The notes under the pieces were generated by a model, which was not told where the DNA came from, ran no database searches, and was given only the letters and a program-made list of their open reading frames with translations. This document shows positions 26,335-34,741 of a stretch of DNA of 64,000 nt, one piece after another. Every line of letters starts with the position of its first letter. Position 1 is the stretch's first letter. Origin of the DNA: Actinomadura sp. DC4 (GTDB lineage: Bacteria > Actinomycetota > Actinomycetes > Streptosporangiales > Streptosporangiaceae); NCBI RefSeq assembly GCF_030406325.1, contig NZ_JAUEQY010000002.1, positions 1 to 64,000 on the forward strand. Reading direction: 5' to 3'. The position numbers were made by a program, and so were the translations under genes.

Positions 26335-26544
26335 TCAATCGACGACGCGGCCGAGCAGCGTGCCGATGTTCGCGAACGCCTGCCGTGTCTGCGACTCGCC
26401 GTCCGGGCCGGCGAGCGTGCCGTCCTCGCGCGCGCCGATCCGGCCGGAGATGAAGACGAGCTCGTGGTCGGCCGGCACCGCGGCCAGGTGGCTGTACTGA
26501 CCGACCGGGGGCGCGAGGCCGGCCGGGCTCCATCGACGGATCAT
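26335..26544 (-). pseudogene. Truncated RidA/YjgF-family remnant
   Basis: The frame gives 69 residues, starting MIRRWSPAGLAPPVGQYSHL and continuing LVFISGRIGAREDG and ESQTRQAFANIGTLLGRVVD before a stop. This is the first half of a RidA-like enamine/imine deaminase (normal length 125-130). The conserved second half with the active-site arginine and the CxxxE segment is absent, and is not found in another frame downstream before the ALDH gene starts. The likely explanation is a deletion ending next to the ALDH promoter. Confidence 0.75.
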
Positions 26545-26607
26545 GGTCCTGAACCGTACGGGAAAATTAGGTGCGGGCCGCGGCCACGGCAGGTCACCAT
26601 CGAGGGC

Positions 26608-27420
26608 ATGGACGGGACCGCGCCGGAGATCATCGACTACTACACCTCCGTGTACGACGAGGCGAGCCGCCTGTCGGCCCGTTCCGACGGCCGGCTGGAG
26701 TTCCTCCGCACCCAGGAGCTGCTCCGCCGCCATCTCCCCGCGCCGCCGGCCGGCGTGCTCGACGTCGGCGGTGGTCCCGGCGTGCACGCGCGGTGGCTCG
26801 TGGCGGACGGCTACGCGGTCCACCTGGTCGACCCGGTCGAGCGTCACCTGCGGCAGGCGGAGTCCAGCGGCTGCGGTACCGAGCTCGGCGACGCGCGGTC
26901 TCTCACGGCCGCCGACGCGAACTATGACGCCGTCCTCCTGCTCGGGCCGCTCTACCACCTGACCGAGCGGGACGACCGCGTACGAGCGCTGCGCGAGGCG
27001 CGCAGGGTGCTCCGGCCCGGCGGGACGCTGGCGGTCGCGGCGATCAGCCGGCACGCCGCCCTGCTCGACCTCGCGGCCATCGGCCGGCTCGACCGGGACG
27101 CGGCGGACATCCTGTCGCTCGTCCTCGCCACCGGCCGCCACGACGACCGGCTCGGCTTCACGACCGCCTACTTCCACACCGTCGGCGAGCTGCGGTCGGA
27201 GGTGACCGAGGCCGGGTTCGCGGGCGTCCGGATCTACGGCGTCGAAGGTCCGGCGTGGCCGGCGCTCAAGGGCATCGAGGTACGCACCGGCGAGTCCCTG
27301 ACCGGCTCTCCGCTGGCCGAGTCCGCGCTCCTCGCCGCGCGCATCGCCGAGTCCGACCCGGCTCTGCTGGCCGCGAGCTCCCACCTCCTGGCGGTCGCTC
27401 AGTCGTCGAGCCAGACGTAG
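26608..27420 (+). CDS. Class I SAM-dependent methyltransferase
   Basis: This 270-residue methyltransferase has motif I VLDVGGGPGVHARWL (about 50) binding SAM, motif II acidic VDPVERHL, motif IV NYDAVLLLGPLYHLTE and post-motif ARRVLRPGGTLAVAA. The layout matches small-molecule methyltransferases (UbiE/Methyltransf_11 group). The ATG at 26608 is used. Its 3' end overlaps convergently with pgeF by 22 bp. The acceptor is unknown. Confidence 0.9.
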   Translation: MDGTAPEIIDYYTSVYDEASRLSARSDGRLEFLRTQELLRRHLPAPPAGVLDVGGGPGVHARWLVADGYAVHLVDPVERHLRQAESSGCGTELGDARSLTAADANYDAVLLLGPLYHLTERDDRVRALREARRVLRPGGTLAVAAISRHAALLDLAAIGRLDRDAADILSLVLATGRHDDRLGFTTAYFHTVGELRSEVTEAGFAGVRIYGVEGPAWPALKGIEVRTGESLTGSPLAESALLAARIAESDPALLAASSHLLAVAQSSSQT

Positions 27421-28115
27421 CCGGCGAAGCGGCCCGTCTCACGGTCACGGCGGTACGAGTAGAGCTCCGGGGTCTCGATCGTGCAGCGGCCGTCGTGCCG
27501 GACGCCGGTGACGCCCTCGGCGGTGAGCTGCGCGGCGACCCCCGCGCGCACGTCGAGGGCCGGTGTGCCCTGCCGGGTGGTCGACCACGTCTCCGGCAGG
27601 CCGGCGGCGACCTCGTCGCGCAGCTCGGCGGAGACCTCGTAACAGAGCCCGCACGCGGATGGGCCGACCAGCGCCGTCATCCTGGCCGGGTCGGCGCCTC
27701 GCTCCGCCATCGCGCGTACGAGCGCGGGGACCACGCCCAGCGCCGTACCCACCCGTCCTGAGTGGGCCGCGCCGACCAGTCCGGCCTCGGCATCGGCGAG
27801 CAGGACCGGCACGCAGTCCGCGACGAGCACGCACAGGCCCAGGCCCGGCCGGTCGGTGAACATCGCGTCCAGGGCCGGCGGCTCGGCGCCGAAGGGCTCC
27901 GTGACGTACGCGGTCTCGGCGCTGTGGACCTGCCGCATGTACACCACCCGGGACGGGTCGAGGCCGAACTCCAGCGCCGTCTTCTCGCGGTTCTGGCGTA
28001 CGGCCCCGGGGTCGTCGCCGACCGCGCCGCCGAGATTGCGGCTGTCGTACGGGGCGACGCTGGCCCCGCCGAACCGGTCGGTGATGGCCAGGTGAACGCG
28101 TTCGGCCGAACTCAT
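27399..28115 (-). CDS. pgeF: Peptidoglycan editing factor, PgeF/YfiH (laccase-domain) family
   Basis: This 238-residue multicopper-oxidase-like protein of the DUF152/YfiH family has zinc/copper ligands at QVHSAE, VADCVPV and AAHSGRVG. In E. coli, PgeF removes misincorporated L-Ser from muropeptide precursors; relatives are purine nucleoside phosphorylases. In most actinobacteria the gene follows ftsZ in the dcw cluster. No cell-division gene is near here, so this may be a second or displaced copy. The ATG at 28115 gives the expected N-terminus. Confidence 0.92.
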   Translation of the reverse strand: MSSAERVHLAITDRFGGASVAPYDSRNLGGAVGDDPGAVRQNREKTALEFGLDPSRVVYMRQVHSAETAYVTEPFGAEPPALDAMFTDRPGLGLCVLVADCVPVLLADAEAGLVGAAHSGRVGTALGVVPALVRAMAERGADPARMTALVGPSACGLCYEVSAELRDEVAAGLPETWSTTRQGTPALDVRAGVAAQLTAEGVTGVRHDGRCTIETPELYSYRRDRETGRFAGYVWLDD

Positions 28116-28129
28116 CCGCCGAGGGTAAC

Positions 28130-28603
28130 TCAGCCCCTGCCGCGACGGCCGCGGCGGTGCCCGTCGTCCTTGGCCGAACGCAGTTCCGGGGTGCCGTTGT
28201 CGCAGGTCACGGTGACCGCGTACTCCTCCTCGTCCGACTCGAGGGTGAGGGAGACGGACGCCGCCGGGTCGTGGCGGAAACCGCTGGAGTGGAAGCCCTG
28301 GGCCGGGATGACCGCCACGACCGTCACCTTCCCGCCCGTACAGCGGGCGGTCACGGTGCCGCCGCCGGCCGCGAGGTTCTTGGCGACGCCGCCGGCCGGG
28401 GTGACGCTCAGGGTCGGGGCCGGGGTCGTCGGGGTCGCCCCGGGCCGGCTGAGCGCACGGTGGATCGCCTCGTCGTCCAGCGGCCGCACGTTCTTGCCGG
28501 TGATGCCGTCCTCGAGCATGTCGAGGGTGGCGATTCCCGCCGTCGTGGCGGCCACCGCGAGCACGAGCCAGCCGACGATGCCGAGAAGGACGCGCCGGTT
28601 CAT
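28130..28603 (-). CDS. Membrane-anchored extracytoplasmic protein, unknown
   Basis: This protein of 157 residues is not recognised. A single membrane helix near the N-terminus (VLLGIVGWLVLAVAATTAGI) is followed by a Pro/Thr-rich linker (PGATPTTPAPTLSVTP). A beta-rich extracytoplasmic part with one cysteine pair (TARCTGG, TVTCDNG) and a basic end (HRRGRRGRG) complete it. It is divergent from the two-component system about 100 bp away. That makes it a possible target or accessory sensor of that system, but only by position. Confidence 0.7.
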   Translation of the reverse strand: MNRRVLLGIVGWLVLAVAATTAGIATLDMLEDGITGKNVRPLDDEAIHRALSRPGATPTTPAPTLSVTPAGGVAKNLAAGGGTVTARCTGGKVTVVAVIPAQGFHSSGFRHDPAASVSLTLESDEEEYAVTVTCDNGTPELRSAKDDGHRRGRRGRG

Positions 28604-28705
28604 TCCGCCATCATGCCCCGGCGCACCGATAAGACGGGGTTAAGAGGGAGGTAAGCCGCGTCTCACCAGGAGCGCGGCCGTACCGCCACGAGTTACGGTG
28701 CACAC

Positions 28706-29389
28706 GTGCCCCAGGTGCTCATCGTCGAGGACGACGACAAGATCCGTACGTCGCTGGTACGGGCGCTCACCGACCACGGCCATGCCGTCTCCTCCGCGCA
28801 CACCGCGATGAGCGGGCTGCGGCAGGCGGTCGAGGACCGGCCGGACGTCGTGGTGCTCGACCTCGGCCTGCCCGACCTGGACGGCCGCGAGGTCCTGCGC
28901 ATGCTGCGCGCGGTCAGCCGCGTACCGGTGATCGTCGCGACCGCGCGGGACGACGAGGAGGAGATCGTCCGCGTGCTCGACGCGGGCGCGGACGACTACC
29001 TCATCAAGCCGTTCGGCGCGGCCCAGCTGGAGGCGCGCATCCGCGCGGTGCTGCGGCGGGCGACCGAGCAGGAGGCCAGCCCCTCGCTCGTGATCGGCGA
29101 CCTGACCGTTACGCCCCGGGCCCGCGAGGCCGTACTCGCCGGGGTCACGCTGGACCTGTCGCCCCGGGAGTTCGACCTGCTGCACTACCTCGCCGCGCGG
29201 CACGGCGAGGTGGTCACCAAGCGGGACCTGCTCACCGATGTCTGGCGCGTGCCGTACGGCGGGGCGGACAAGACGGTCGATGTGCACCTGTCCTGGCTCC
29301 GGCGCAAGCTGGGCGAGACCGCCCAGCAGCCGCGATACCTGCACACCGTACGCGGGGTCGGGGTGAAGCTCGTGGATCCGGGCCGATGA
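28706..29389 (+). CDS. OmpR/PhoB-family response regulator
   Basis: This 227-residue regulator has an N-terminal receiver (acidic pocket VEDDDK, phospho-Asp in VVLDLGLPDLDG, conserved Lys in LIKPFG) and a C-terminal winged helix (LSPREFDLLHYLAARHGEVV, VDVHLSWLRRKLGE, VRGVGVKL). All phosphorylation residues are intact. It starts at GTG 28706 and overlaps the kinase gene by four bases (ATGA), giving coupled synthesis of the pair. Confidence 0.96.
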   Translation: MPQVLIVEDDDKIRTSLVRALTDHGHAVSSAHTAMSGLRQAVEDRPDVVVLDLGLPDLDGREVLRMLRAVSRVPVIVATARDDEEEIVRVLDAGADDYLIKPFGAAQLEARIRAVLRRATEQEASPSLVIGDLTVTPRAREAVLAGVTLDLSPREFDLLHYLAARHGEVVTKRDLLTDVWRVPYGGADKTVDVHLSWLRRKLGETAQQPRYLHTVRGVGVKLVDPGR

Positions 29390-30657
29390 GGCGCCGGCTC
29401 ACGCTGCTCGTCGCGGCGACGACCTCGCTGGTGCTGGTCGCCTTCCTGGTGCCGCTGGCCCTCCTGGTCCGTACGGTCGCCGCCGACCGCGCGGTCAGCG
29501 GCGCGACGCTGGAGGTCGAGTCGCTGTCGTCCCTGGTCGCGACCGTCGACCGCCCGTCGCTCGCCCTGGCGCTCGAACAGGCCGGCACCAGTGGCGGACG
29601 GCCGGTCACGGTGTTCTTCCCCGACGGCACCACGCTCGGCGCCTCGGCCCCCCGGTCGGCCGCGGTCGAACTGGCGGCGCGCGGCAACAGCGTCACGGCC
29701 CAGGTGGCGGGCGGCCGGGAGATCCTCGTCGCGGTCGAGGGCATGCCGGCGGGCATCGCGGTCGTACGGACCTATGTGTCCGACGGCGAGATCCGGCACG
29801 GCGTCGCGCGGGCCTGGCTGATCCTCGCGATCCTCGGGGTGGCCCTGCTCGGGCTCGGCCTGCTGGTCGCGGACCGGCTCGCGAGGTCGCTGATCGGCTC
29901 GACCCGCGACCTGGCCTCGGTCTCCCACCGGCTGGCGGCCGGAGAGCTCGACGCGCGGGCCCGCCCGGCGGGCGCTCCGGAGCTGCGGGAGGTCTCCGGA
30001 GCGCTCAACCACCTGGCCGGCCGGATCAGGGAGCTGCTGGCCGCCGAACGCGAGGCGGCGGCGGACCTGTCCCACCGGCTGCGGACGCCGCTGACGGCCC
30101 TGCGGCTGGAGCTGGAGTCGCTGCGCGACCCGGCGGAGGCGGCCCGCGCGGAGGCGTCGGTCGCGGCACTCGAACGCGCCGTCAGCCAGATCATCGCGGA
30201 CACCCGCCGCCCGGCGCGCGAGAGCACGGGCCGCTGCGACGCGGCGGAGGTCGTCGCGGACCGGGTGCGCTTCTGGACCGTACTGGCCGAGGACCAGGAC
30301 CGCCCGCTGACCGCGCCGTCTCCGCCGGGGCCGCTGCCGGTCGCGGTGTCGCGGGAGGACCTCGCGACGTGCGTCGACGCGCTGCTGGGCAACGTCTTCG
30401 CCCACACACCGGAGGGCACGGGACTCACGGTGAGCCTGGACCCGCGCCCGTCCGGCGGCGCCCGGCTGACGGTGGCCGACGAGGGGCCGGGCTTCGGCCC
30501 GGCGGACCCGCTGGAGCGCGGGGTGAGCGGCGCGGGTTCGAGCGGCCTGGGCCTGGACATCGTCCGCCGTACGGCCGAGTCCTCCGGCGGCTCCCTGTCC
30601 GTCGGCGACTCCCCGACCGGCGGCGCCCAGGTCACGCTGGATCTCAGCGGGCCATGA
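29386..30657 (+). CDS. Sensor histidine kinase of the OmpR-type pair
   Basis: This 423-residue membrane kinase has two membrane helices (about 8-30 and about 140-165), an extracytoplasmic sensor between them, a HAMP region (DRLARSLIGSTRDLASVSHR) and a dimerisation domain with the phospho-histidine in DLSHRLRTPLTALRLE. The ATPase domain has N-box ALLGNVFAHTPEGTG, G1 DEGPGFGP and G2 GSSGLGLDIV. It is the partner of the regulator just upstream. The small sensor domain shows no recognised ligand-binding motif. It ends four bases before the convergent NACHT gene's end. Confidence 0.95.
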   Translation: MRRRLTLLVAATTSLVLVAFLVPLALLVRTVAADRAVSGATLEVESLSSLVATVDRPSLALALEQAGTSGGRPVTVFFPDGTTLGASAPRSAAVELAARGNSVTAQVAGGREILVAVEGMPAGIAVVRTYVSDGEIRHGVARAWLILAILGVALLGLGLLVADRLARSLIGSTRDLASVSHRLAAGELDARARPAGAPELREVSGALNHLAGRIRELLAAEREAAADLSHRLRTPLTALRLELESLRDPAEAARAEASVAALERAVSQIIADTRRPARESTGRCDAAEVVADRVRFWTVLAEDQDRPLTAPSPPGPLPVAVSREDLATCVDALLGNVFAHTPEGTGLTVSLDPRPSGGARLTVADEGPGFGPADPLERGVSGAGSSGLGLDIVRRTAESSGGSLSVGDSPTGGAQVTLDLSGP

Positions 30658-30661
30658 CGGC

Positions 30662-33600
30662 CTACTCTCGGACCATCGCCATGACGATCGTCTCGGACGG
30701 CAGGTCCTCTCCCCGATATCGCCGCTGCAACCACGTGACGCCGGCCGCGACCTGCCGGAACATGTCGCCGATGTCCTCCCCCGCCACGAGGTCCGCCTCG
30801 ACGGCCAGGCAGAGCGCCGCGACCCTGATGGCCGTTCCGCGCTCGGCCGTCAGTTTGACGCGCCGTGAGAAGACGTTCACCGCCAAGTCCTGAAAGCGCT
30901 GCGTGATGTCGAAAGCCCACCTCTGGGACGGCGACTCGCACGGCAATGACCGGAGTTCGCTCACTGCGGCGCGTACCAGCCCCGCCAGCCCGTCAGATGA
31001 AATGTAATATCCGCCCCAAGCGAGTCGCGACGTATTCACAAGAGCAGAACAGAAGCGGGTCATCGACGGATGCGTCGACCCGTACTGCGACGCCTCTCGT
31101 GCCGCCCGCGCGAAGGCAAACCCAACGGACCCCTCCAGATCATCGATTTCGGGTCGGCTGAACACGCGGTCCACAAGAAGGATGGCATCAACACCAACAA
31201 TGCGATCCAGCTCGAGAATACGCTCGATCAATCCATCCAGAATGTGGTCGAGGTCGAGCACCAGCGGTCTCAGGAGATCAAAGTGGGGTGCTTGGGACAG
31301 AGCGACGCCGACGGCGGCGATCCGTACGGTTATTCCGTCGAAAGCGGACGAGACATCCGGGTCGGCGTAGGTACAGGAAACCGCCTGGTCCATGCTGATC
31401 GCGTAGTCAAGGGCACGGACCAGCGTTCGCGCGCTGCGAACGTCCAGACCCGGACTGTGATTAAGCGCATGGTCGAGCTCATGCGCGAGTGAGCCGTGGC
31501 GAGAGATGCCGAAGACGCGATCCAGGTTGGCGGCCCTCTCAAGGGCCCGCCCCAGCGAGCGGGACTGGTCCGCGCCGAACACTCCACGGACCAGCGCGAC
31601 GACGACTTTCGCCCGGACCAGAATCGGGATGCTGCGCCTCAGCTCGGTCGGAAGGAAGTCCGCCGCGAGATACTCCTCTATTAGAGCTGAAGGTATCTCT
31701 CCTGGATGGCGGGCTTCTTCCGGCGTCCATAGTTCCGTTAGGGTTCCGTCCCTCTCGGAGGAAAGCCATACGCTGTGGACCCCATCATTGATGGCACGCC
31801 ACACGGGATCCTCGACCTCATCACCAAACGGCAGCCGATAGGTCGGGTCGGCCCTGATGAGGTCGTTGGCCCAGCGGACGAACGCTTGAGCGTCCGCACC
31901 TCGCATGCCGGCGACGATCTGTCCCGAGGGTGGGGTGTCCTGGTCGGGAGCGTCCAGAACACGGCTCGCCTCGCCGGACCTGGCCGTGTCTTCTAGGAAG
32001 TACCGGTAGATCTCGTCGGTGACCCCCTGGACGCAGAGGCGCGATCCCCGCGCGACCTTGACCGCCTTGCGCCTGTACTGCGCCAGCGTCACGCCGACCA
32101 TCAGCCGCCGACGCGAGTCCATATCGGACGTGAGCCCCTCGGCCCGGAGCTTCTCCAACTGTCCCTTCAGGGAGTCGTCCAGTTCGTTGGCCTCCTCCGC
32201 GCAGTCGAACGCGAGGTCGAGAGCCGAGACCGTGTTGGCTTCCAGGCAGGCGGCCACGATGGGGCCGGCGTCCGCTCCCGCCACGTACAGCAGTGTGCAC
32301 TCGCGCCACCACACGTCGCCGACCACCGACACAAGGGTCGAGGTCAGTCCCTTGTCCCTGATGTGCGCGGCCGCGAGGTATTCCTGGAACGTGAGGTGGG
32401 CGAAGGCGTAGACGCCGTTCTCGCGTTCGACGAAGAGCCCGTTGACTCCCGCATCGACCAGGATGTCCATGGGCCGCTGGAGCCGCGTGATGTTCCGCAG
32501 CGAGGATTCCAGCACGTCGCAGGCTTCCTCTTGTGTCAGGTCGCGGACCCGGCGGAGCATCATCTCGTACGCGAGGACACGCATCAGCGTCTCCTTCTGG
32601 CTGCCGCGCGGGTCCACCGAGAGCTTCTTGGCCTGCTGTCGGCGCCATAGCAGGACTTGGCAGATCTGGCCGTACAGGTCCGCCCTGCTGTCCGGCAGCG
32701 CTCCCTGGTAACGATGCACATGAACGATCATGGTGAGCAGCAGCGGGTTGACGGTCAGGTCGTCGAGTGCCGGGTTGTCCTCAAGAAGACCGAGAAGGTC
32801 TTCGGCCTCTTCGTAGGCTCGCCGCGCGAACTCGTCGGCCGCGGCTCCGCGATCTTCGTCAGGGGCCCGTGTGCTGTGTCTTTCCACCGCCAGGTACCAG
32901 CCGTGGACGAATCGCGAGACCTGGTCACGGGTGAAACGCCGCGTCTGGACGACGATCGCACCTTCCACCGGAGCGGTACGGAAGCCCTGGGGCCGGGAGG
33001 TGATCACGAAGTCGTTCTTCGGATGCCGCTTGACCTGGAGACCGACCCAGTCGGAGATGGCCTGGCGGTCCTCCTGCCGGGCCACCTCGTCCAGTCCGTC
33101 CAGCAGGACCACGCATCTTCCATCGCGCAGCCGCCGGCGGAACCAGCCGTCCGGCTCGGTGATGCCATATCTCGTCAGCGCCGCGCCGAGGAGCTCGGGA
33201 AGGGACACGTCGTCGCGTGCGGTGATCGCGGCGACGTGGTCCCGCAAGTAGAGCAGGATCGGGACCGTTCGCCGCTTGCTCCGGCGGCCTCCCCGGCGCC
33301 GGCAGAGTTCACGCGCGGTGTGGCGCAGCAGTGTGGTCTTGCCGCTCCCCGGAGCGCCGACCACGGCCACGACCGCCGGTTTGGGCTGACCGATGAAGTC
33401 GGCGATCGACCGTCGCTCACCTCCGGCCGCCAGGCGGTCGGTTAGGTCGCTGTCCGACACCTCACCCGGATTGCGCGGCATGAGCCCCACGTCCACGTAG
33501 ACCTCGTCGAGTTCAGGGGTGAAGAATCCGCGATTGGCGAGTCCCTTCAGGTCGAGTAGGCGCAGGTCGTTCAGGAGATGGTCGCGGTAGCGGCCGCCGA

Positions 33601-33862
33601 AGCGGGCAAGCCATCGATCCAGTCCCTGGCCGATGCGATCGACCACGCGTTCCTTGTACTTACGCCGCCATAGCTCGCGGGCGAGCCCCATCAGGACGAG
33701 CAGGGCCACTCCGGCCGCCGCGAGGCCGGTCGCCTCCACCGGGTGCCGGGAAATGGCCTGCCATTTAATGCCTGCGAAAAGGGCACTCGGCACCCCCAGC
33801 AACGCGGCCAGCCACCCAGGCGGAACAAGTCGATCACCTTTCGGCTCGACCTTATTATCCAT
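30662..33862 (-). CDS. Membrane-anchored NACHT NTPase with degenerate FGE-like region
   Basis: This large STAND-type ATPase has 1066 residues. Two hydrophobic helices lie at about 16-33 and 44-62. The NACHT domain follows: Walker A GAPGSGKT at 169-176, Walker B VVLLDGLDEV at 251-260, sensor TSRP near 288-291, and the NACHT-typical FAHLTFQEYLAA near 487-498. Residues about 612-705 resemble a degraded formylglycine-generating-enzyme (SUMF1) unit (VTDEIYRYFLED, AQAFVRWANDLIRADPTYRL). About 360 helical residues of unknown type complete it. Bacterial NACHT proteins (bNACHT) include phage-defence effectors that oligomerise. The 3' third is visibly poorer in GC than its neighbours, suggesting acquisition. 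The start is uncertain (ATG 33862 or GTG 33874). The defence role is inference. Confidence 0.85.
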   Translation of the reverse strand: MDNKVEPKGDRLVPPGWLAALLGVPSALFAGIKWQAISRHPVEATGLAAAGVALLVLMGLARELWRRKYKERVVDRIGQGLDRWLARFGGRYRDHLLNDLRLLDLKGLANRGFFTPELDEVYVDVGLMPRNPGEVSDSDLTDRLAAGGERRSIADFIGQPKPAVVAVVGAPGSGKTTLLRHTARELCRRRGGRRSKRRTVPILLYLRDHVAAITARDDVSLPELLGAALTRYGITEPDGWFRRRLRDGRCVVLLDGLDEVARQEDRQAISDWVGLQVKRHPKNDFVITSRPQGFRTAPVEGAIVVQTRRFTRDQVSRFVHGWYLAVERHSTRAPDEDRGAAADEFARRAYEEAEDLLGLLEDNPALDDLTVNPLLLTMIVHVHRYQGALPDSRADLYGQICQVLLWRRQQAKKLSVDPRGSQKETLMRVLAYEMMLRRVRDLTQEEACDVLESSLRNITRLQRPMDILVDAGVNGLFVERENGVYAFAHLTFQEYLAAAHIRDKGLTSTLVSVVGDVWWRECTLLYVAGADAGPIVAACLEANTVSALDLAFDCAEEANELDDSLKGQLEKLRAEGLTSDMDSRRRLMVGVTLAQYRRKAVKVARGSRLCVQGVTDEIYRYFLEDTARSGEASRVLDAPDQDTPPSGQIVAGMRGADAQAFVRWANDLIRADPTYRLPFGDEVEDPVWRAINDGVHSVWLSSERDGTLTELWTPEEARHPGEIPSALIEEYLAADFLPTELRRSIPILVRAKVVVALVRGVFGADQSRSLGRALERAANLDRVFGISRHGSLAHELDHALNHSPGLDVRSARTLVRALDYAISMDQAVSCTYADPDVSSAFDGITVRIAAVGVALSQAPHFDLLRPLVLDLDHILDGLIERILELDRIVGVDAILLVDRVFSRPEIDDLEGSVGFAFARAAREASQYGSTHPSMTRFCSALVNTSRLAWGGYYISSDGLAGLVRAAVSELRSLPCESPSQRWAFDITQRFQDLAVNVFSRRVKLTAERGTAIRVAALCLAVEADLVAGEDIGDMFRQVAAGVTWLQRRYRGEDLPSETIVMAMVRE

Positions 33863-33956
33863 ATCCTTTATCACAAACCTCGAAACACAGGGCCTTATGG
33901 GAACGGTGCGCCGACTGTACTCGCTAACGAGCGGGGTCGCTGGTGAACAAACAATC

Positions 33957-34000
33957 ATAAGTCCTCCATGCGCCATTGGACTTAATGTGCAATTTTGCAC
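33957..34000. promoter_or_regulatory. Palindromes in the NACHT-gene promoter region
   Basis: TAAGTCC (33957-33963) pairs with GGACTTA (33978-33984). Beside it GTGCAATTTTGCAC (33987-34000) is a perfect palindrome. Both lie in an unusually AT-rich stretch (33850-34010), about 95-140 bp upstream of the NACHT start. They are good candidates for repressor sites controlling this gene. The divergent PepSY gene starts 160 bp on the other side. Confidence 0.5.
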
Positions 34001-34159
34001 TAAATAGGGTTTTAGGGCATGCGTCCCAGAGGGCACGTCAGTGATCGTCAAGGCTTAACGGCGCCTTAGGGTTTCCGCAGCGCGCCCCTATCCGATCTCG
34101 GGCGAGTCTCTCCTCATGCCGGTCTCCACGGCGGAGGCCGAACACGAGGAGGGTTTCGA

Positions 34160-34741
34160 ATGCGCAAGAAGGCAGCCATCACCAGCGGCGTCGCGGCGGT
34201 CGTACTCAGCGGCGGCCTGGCGCTCGCGCTGAACGGCGGCGGTACCGCGTCGGCGGCACGGACCGCGGCCACGGCCTCGTCGGCCCGGCCGGCGGCGGCG
34301 CCCTCCGTCTCACTGATCAGCCGCGCGGAGGCGGAGCAGATCGCGCTCGCCGCCGTGCCCGGGGCGAAGGTACGGTCGGCCGAGCTGGAGAGCGAGCACG
34401 GCGTCACCGTCTGGTCCGTCCGCGTCGTCAAGGGCGGCGTGACGCGTGACCTGGACATCAACGCGCGTACGGGCAAGGTGGTCCGCGACCGGGCCGAGAA
34501 GGGCCGGGCCCGCGACGCCCGCCGGGGCGACGACCACCGGGCACGCGAGGCGGAGCACCGGCACGGCGAGGCCGAGCCGGGCGACGACCGAGGCCGCGAG
34601 GCCGAAGCGCGGCACGGCACCGACGACGCTCCCGGCGACGACCACGGCCGCCACGGAGGTGGCTCGGACGACCGCGGAGGCGACGACCACGGCGGCGGGC
34701 GTCACGGCGGTGACGACGACAACCGAGGCCACGGCAGCTGA
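34160..34741 (+). CDS. Exported PepSY-domain protein with His/Asp-rich tail
   Basis: This protein of 193 residues begins with a signal sequence (MRKKAAITSGVAAVVLSGGL ... cut near ASA). One PepSY unit follows: LISRAEAEQIALAAVPGAKV, then WSVRVVKGGVTRDLDINART. From about residue 115 the chain turns into a highly polar tail made almost only of His, Asp, Gly, Arg and Glu (short units such as GDDHGRHGGG and DHGGGRHGGDDD). PepSY units act as extracytoplasmic protease inhibitors or sensors. The tail looks like a metal-binding (Zn/Ni/Cu) segment. GAGGAGGG precedes the ATG. Confidence 0.85.
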   Translation: MRKKAAITSGVAAVVLSGGLALALNGGGTASAARTAATASSARPAAAPSVSLISRAEAEQIALAAVPGAKVRSAELESEHGVTVWSVRVVKGGVTRDLDINARTGKVVRDRAEKGRARDARRGDDHRAREAEHRHGEAEPGDDRGREAEARHGTDDAPGDDHGRHGGGSDDRGGDDHGGGRHGGDDDNRGHGS

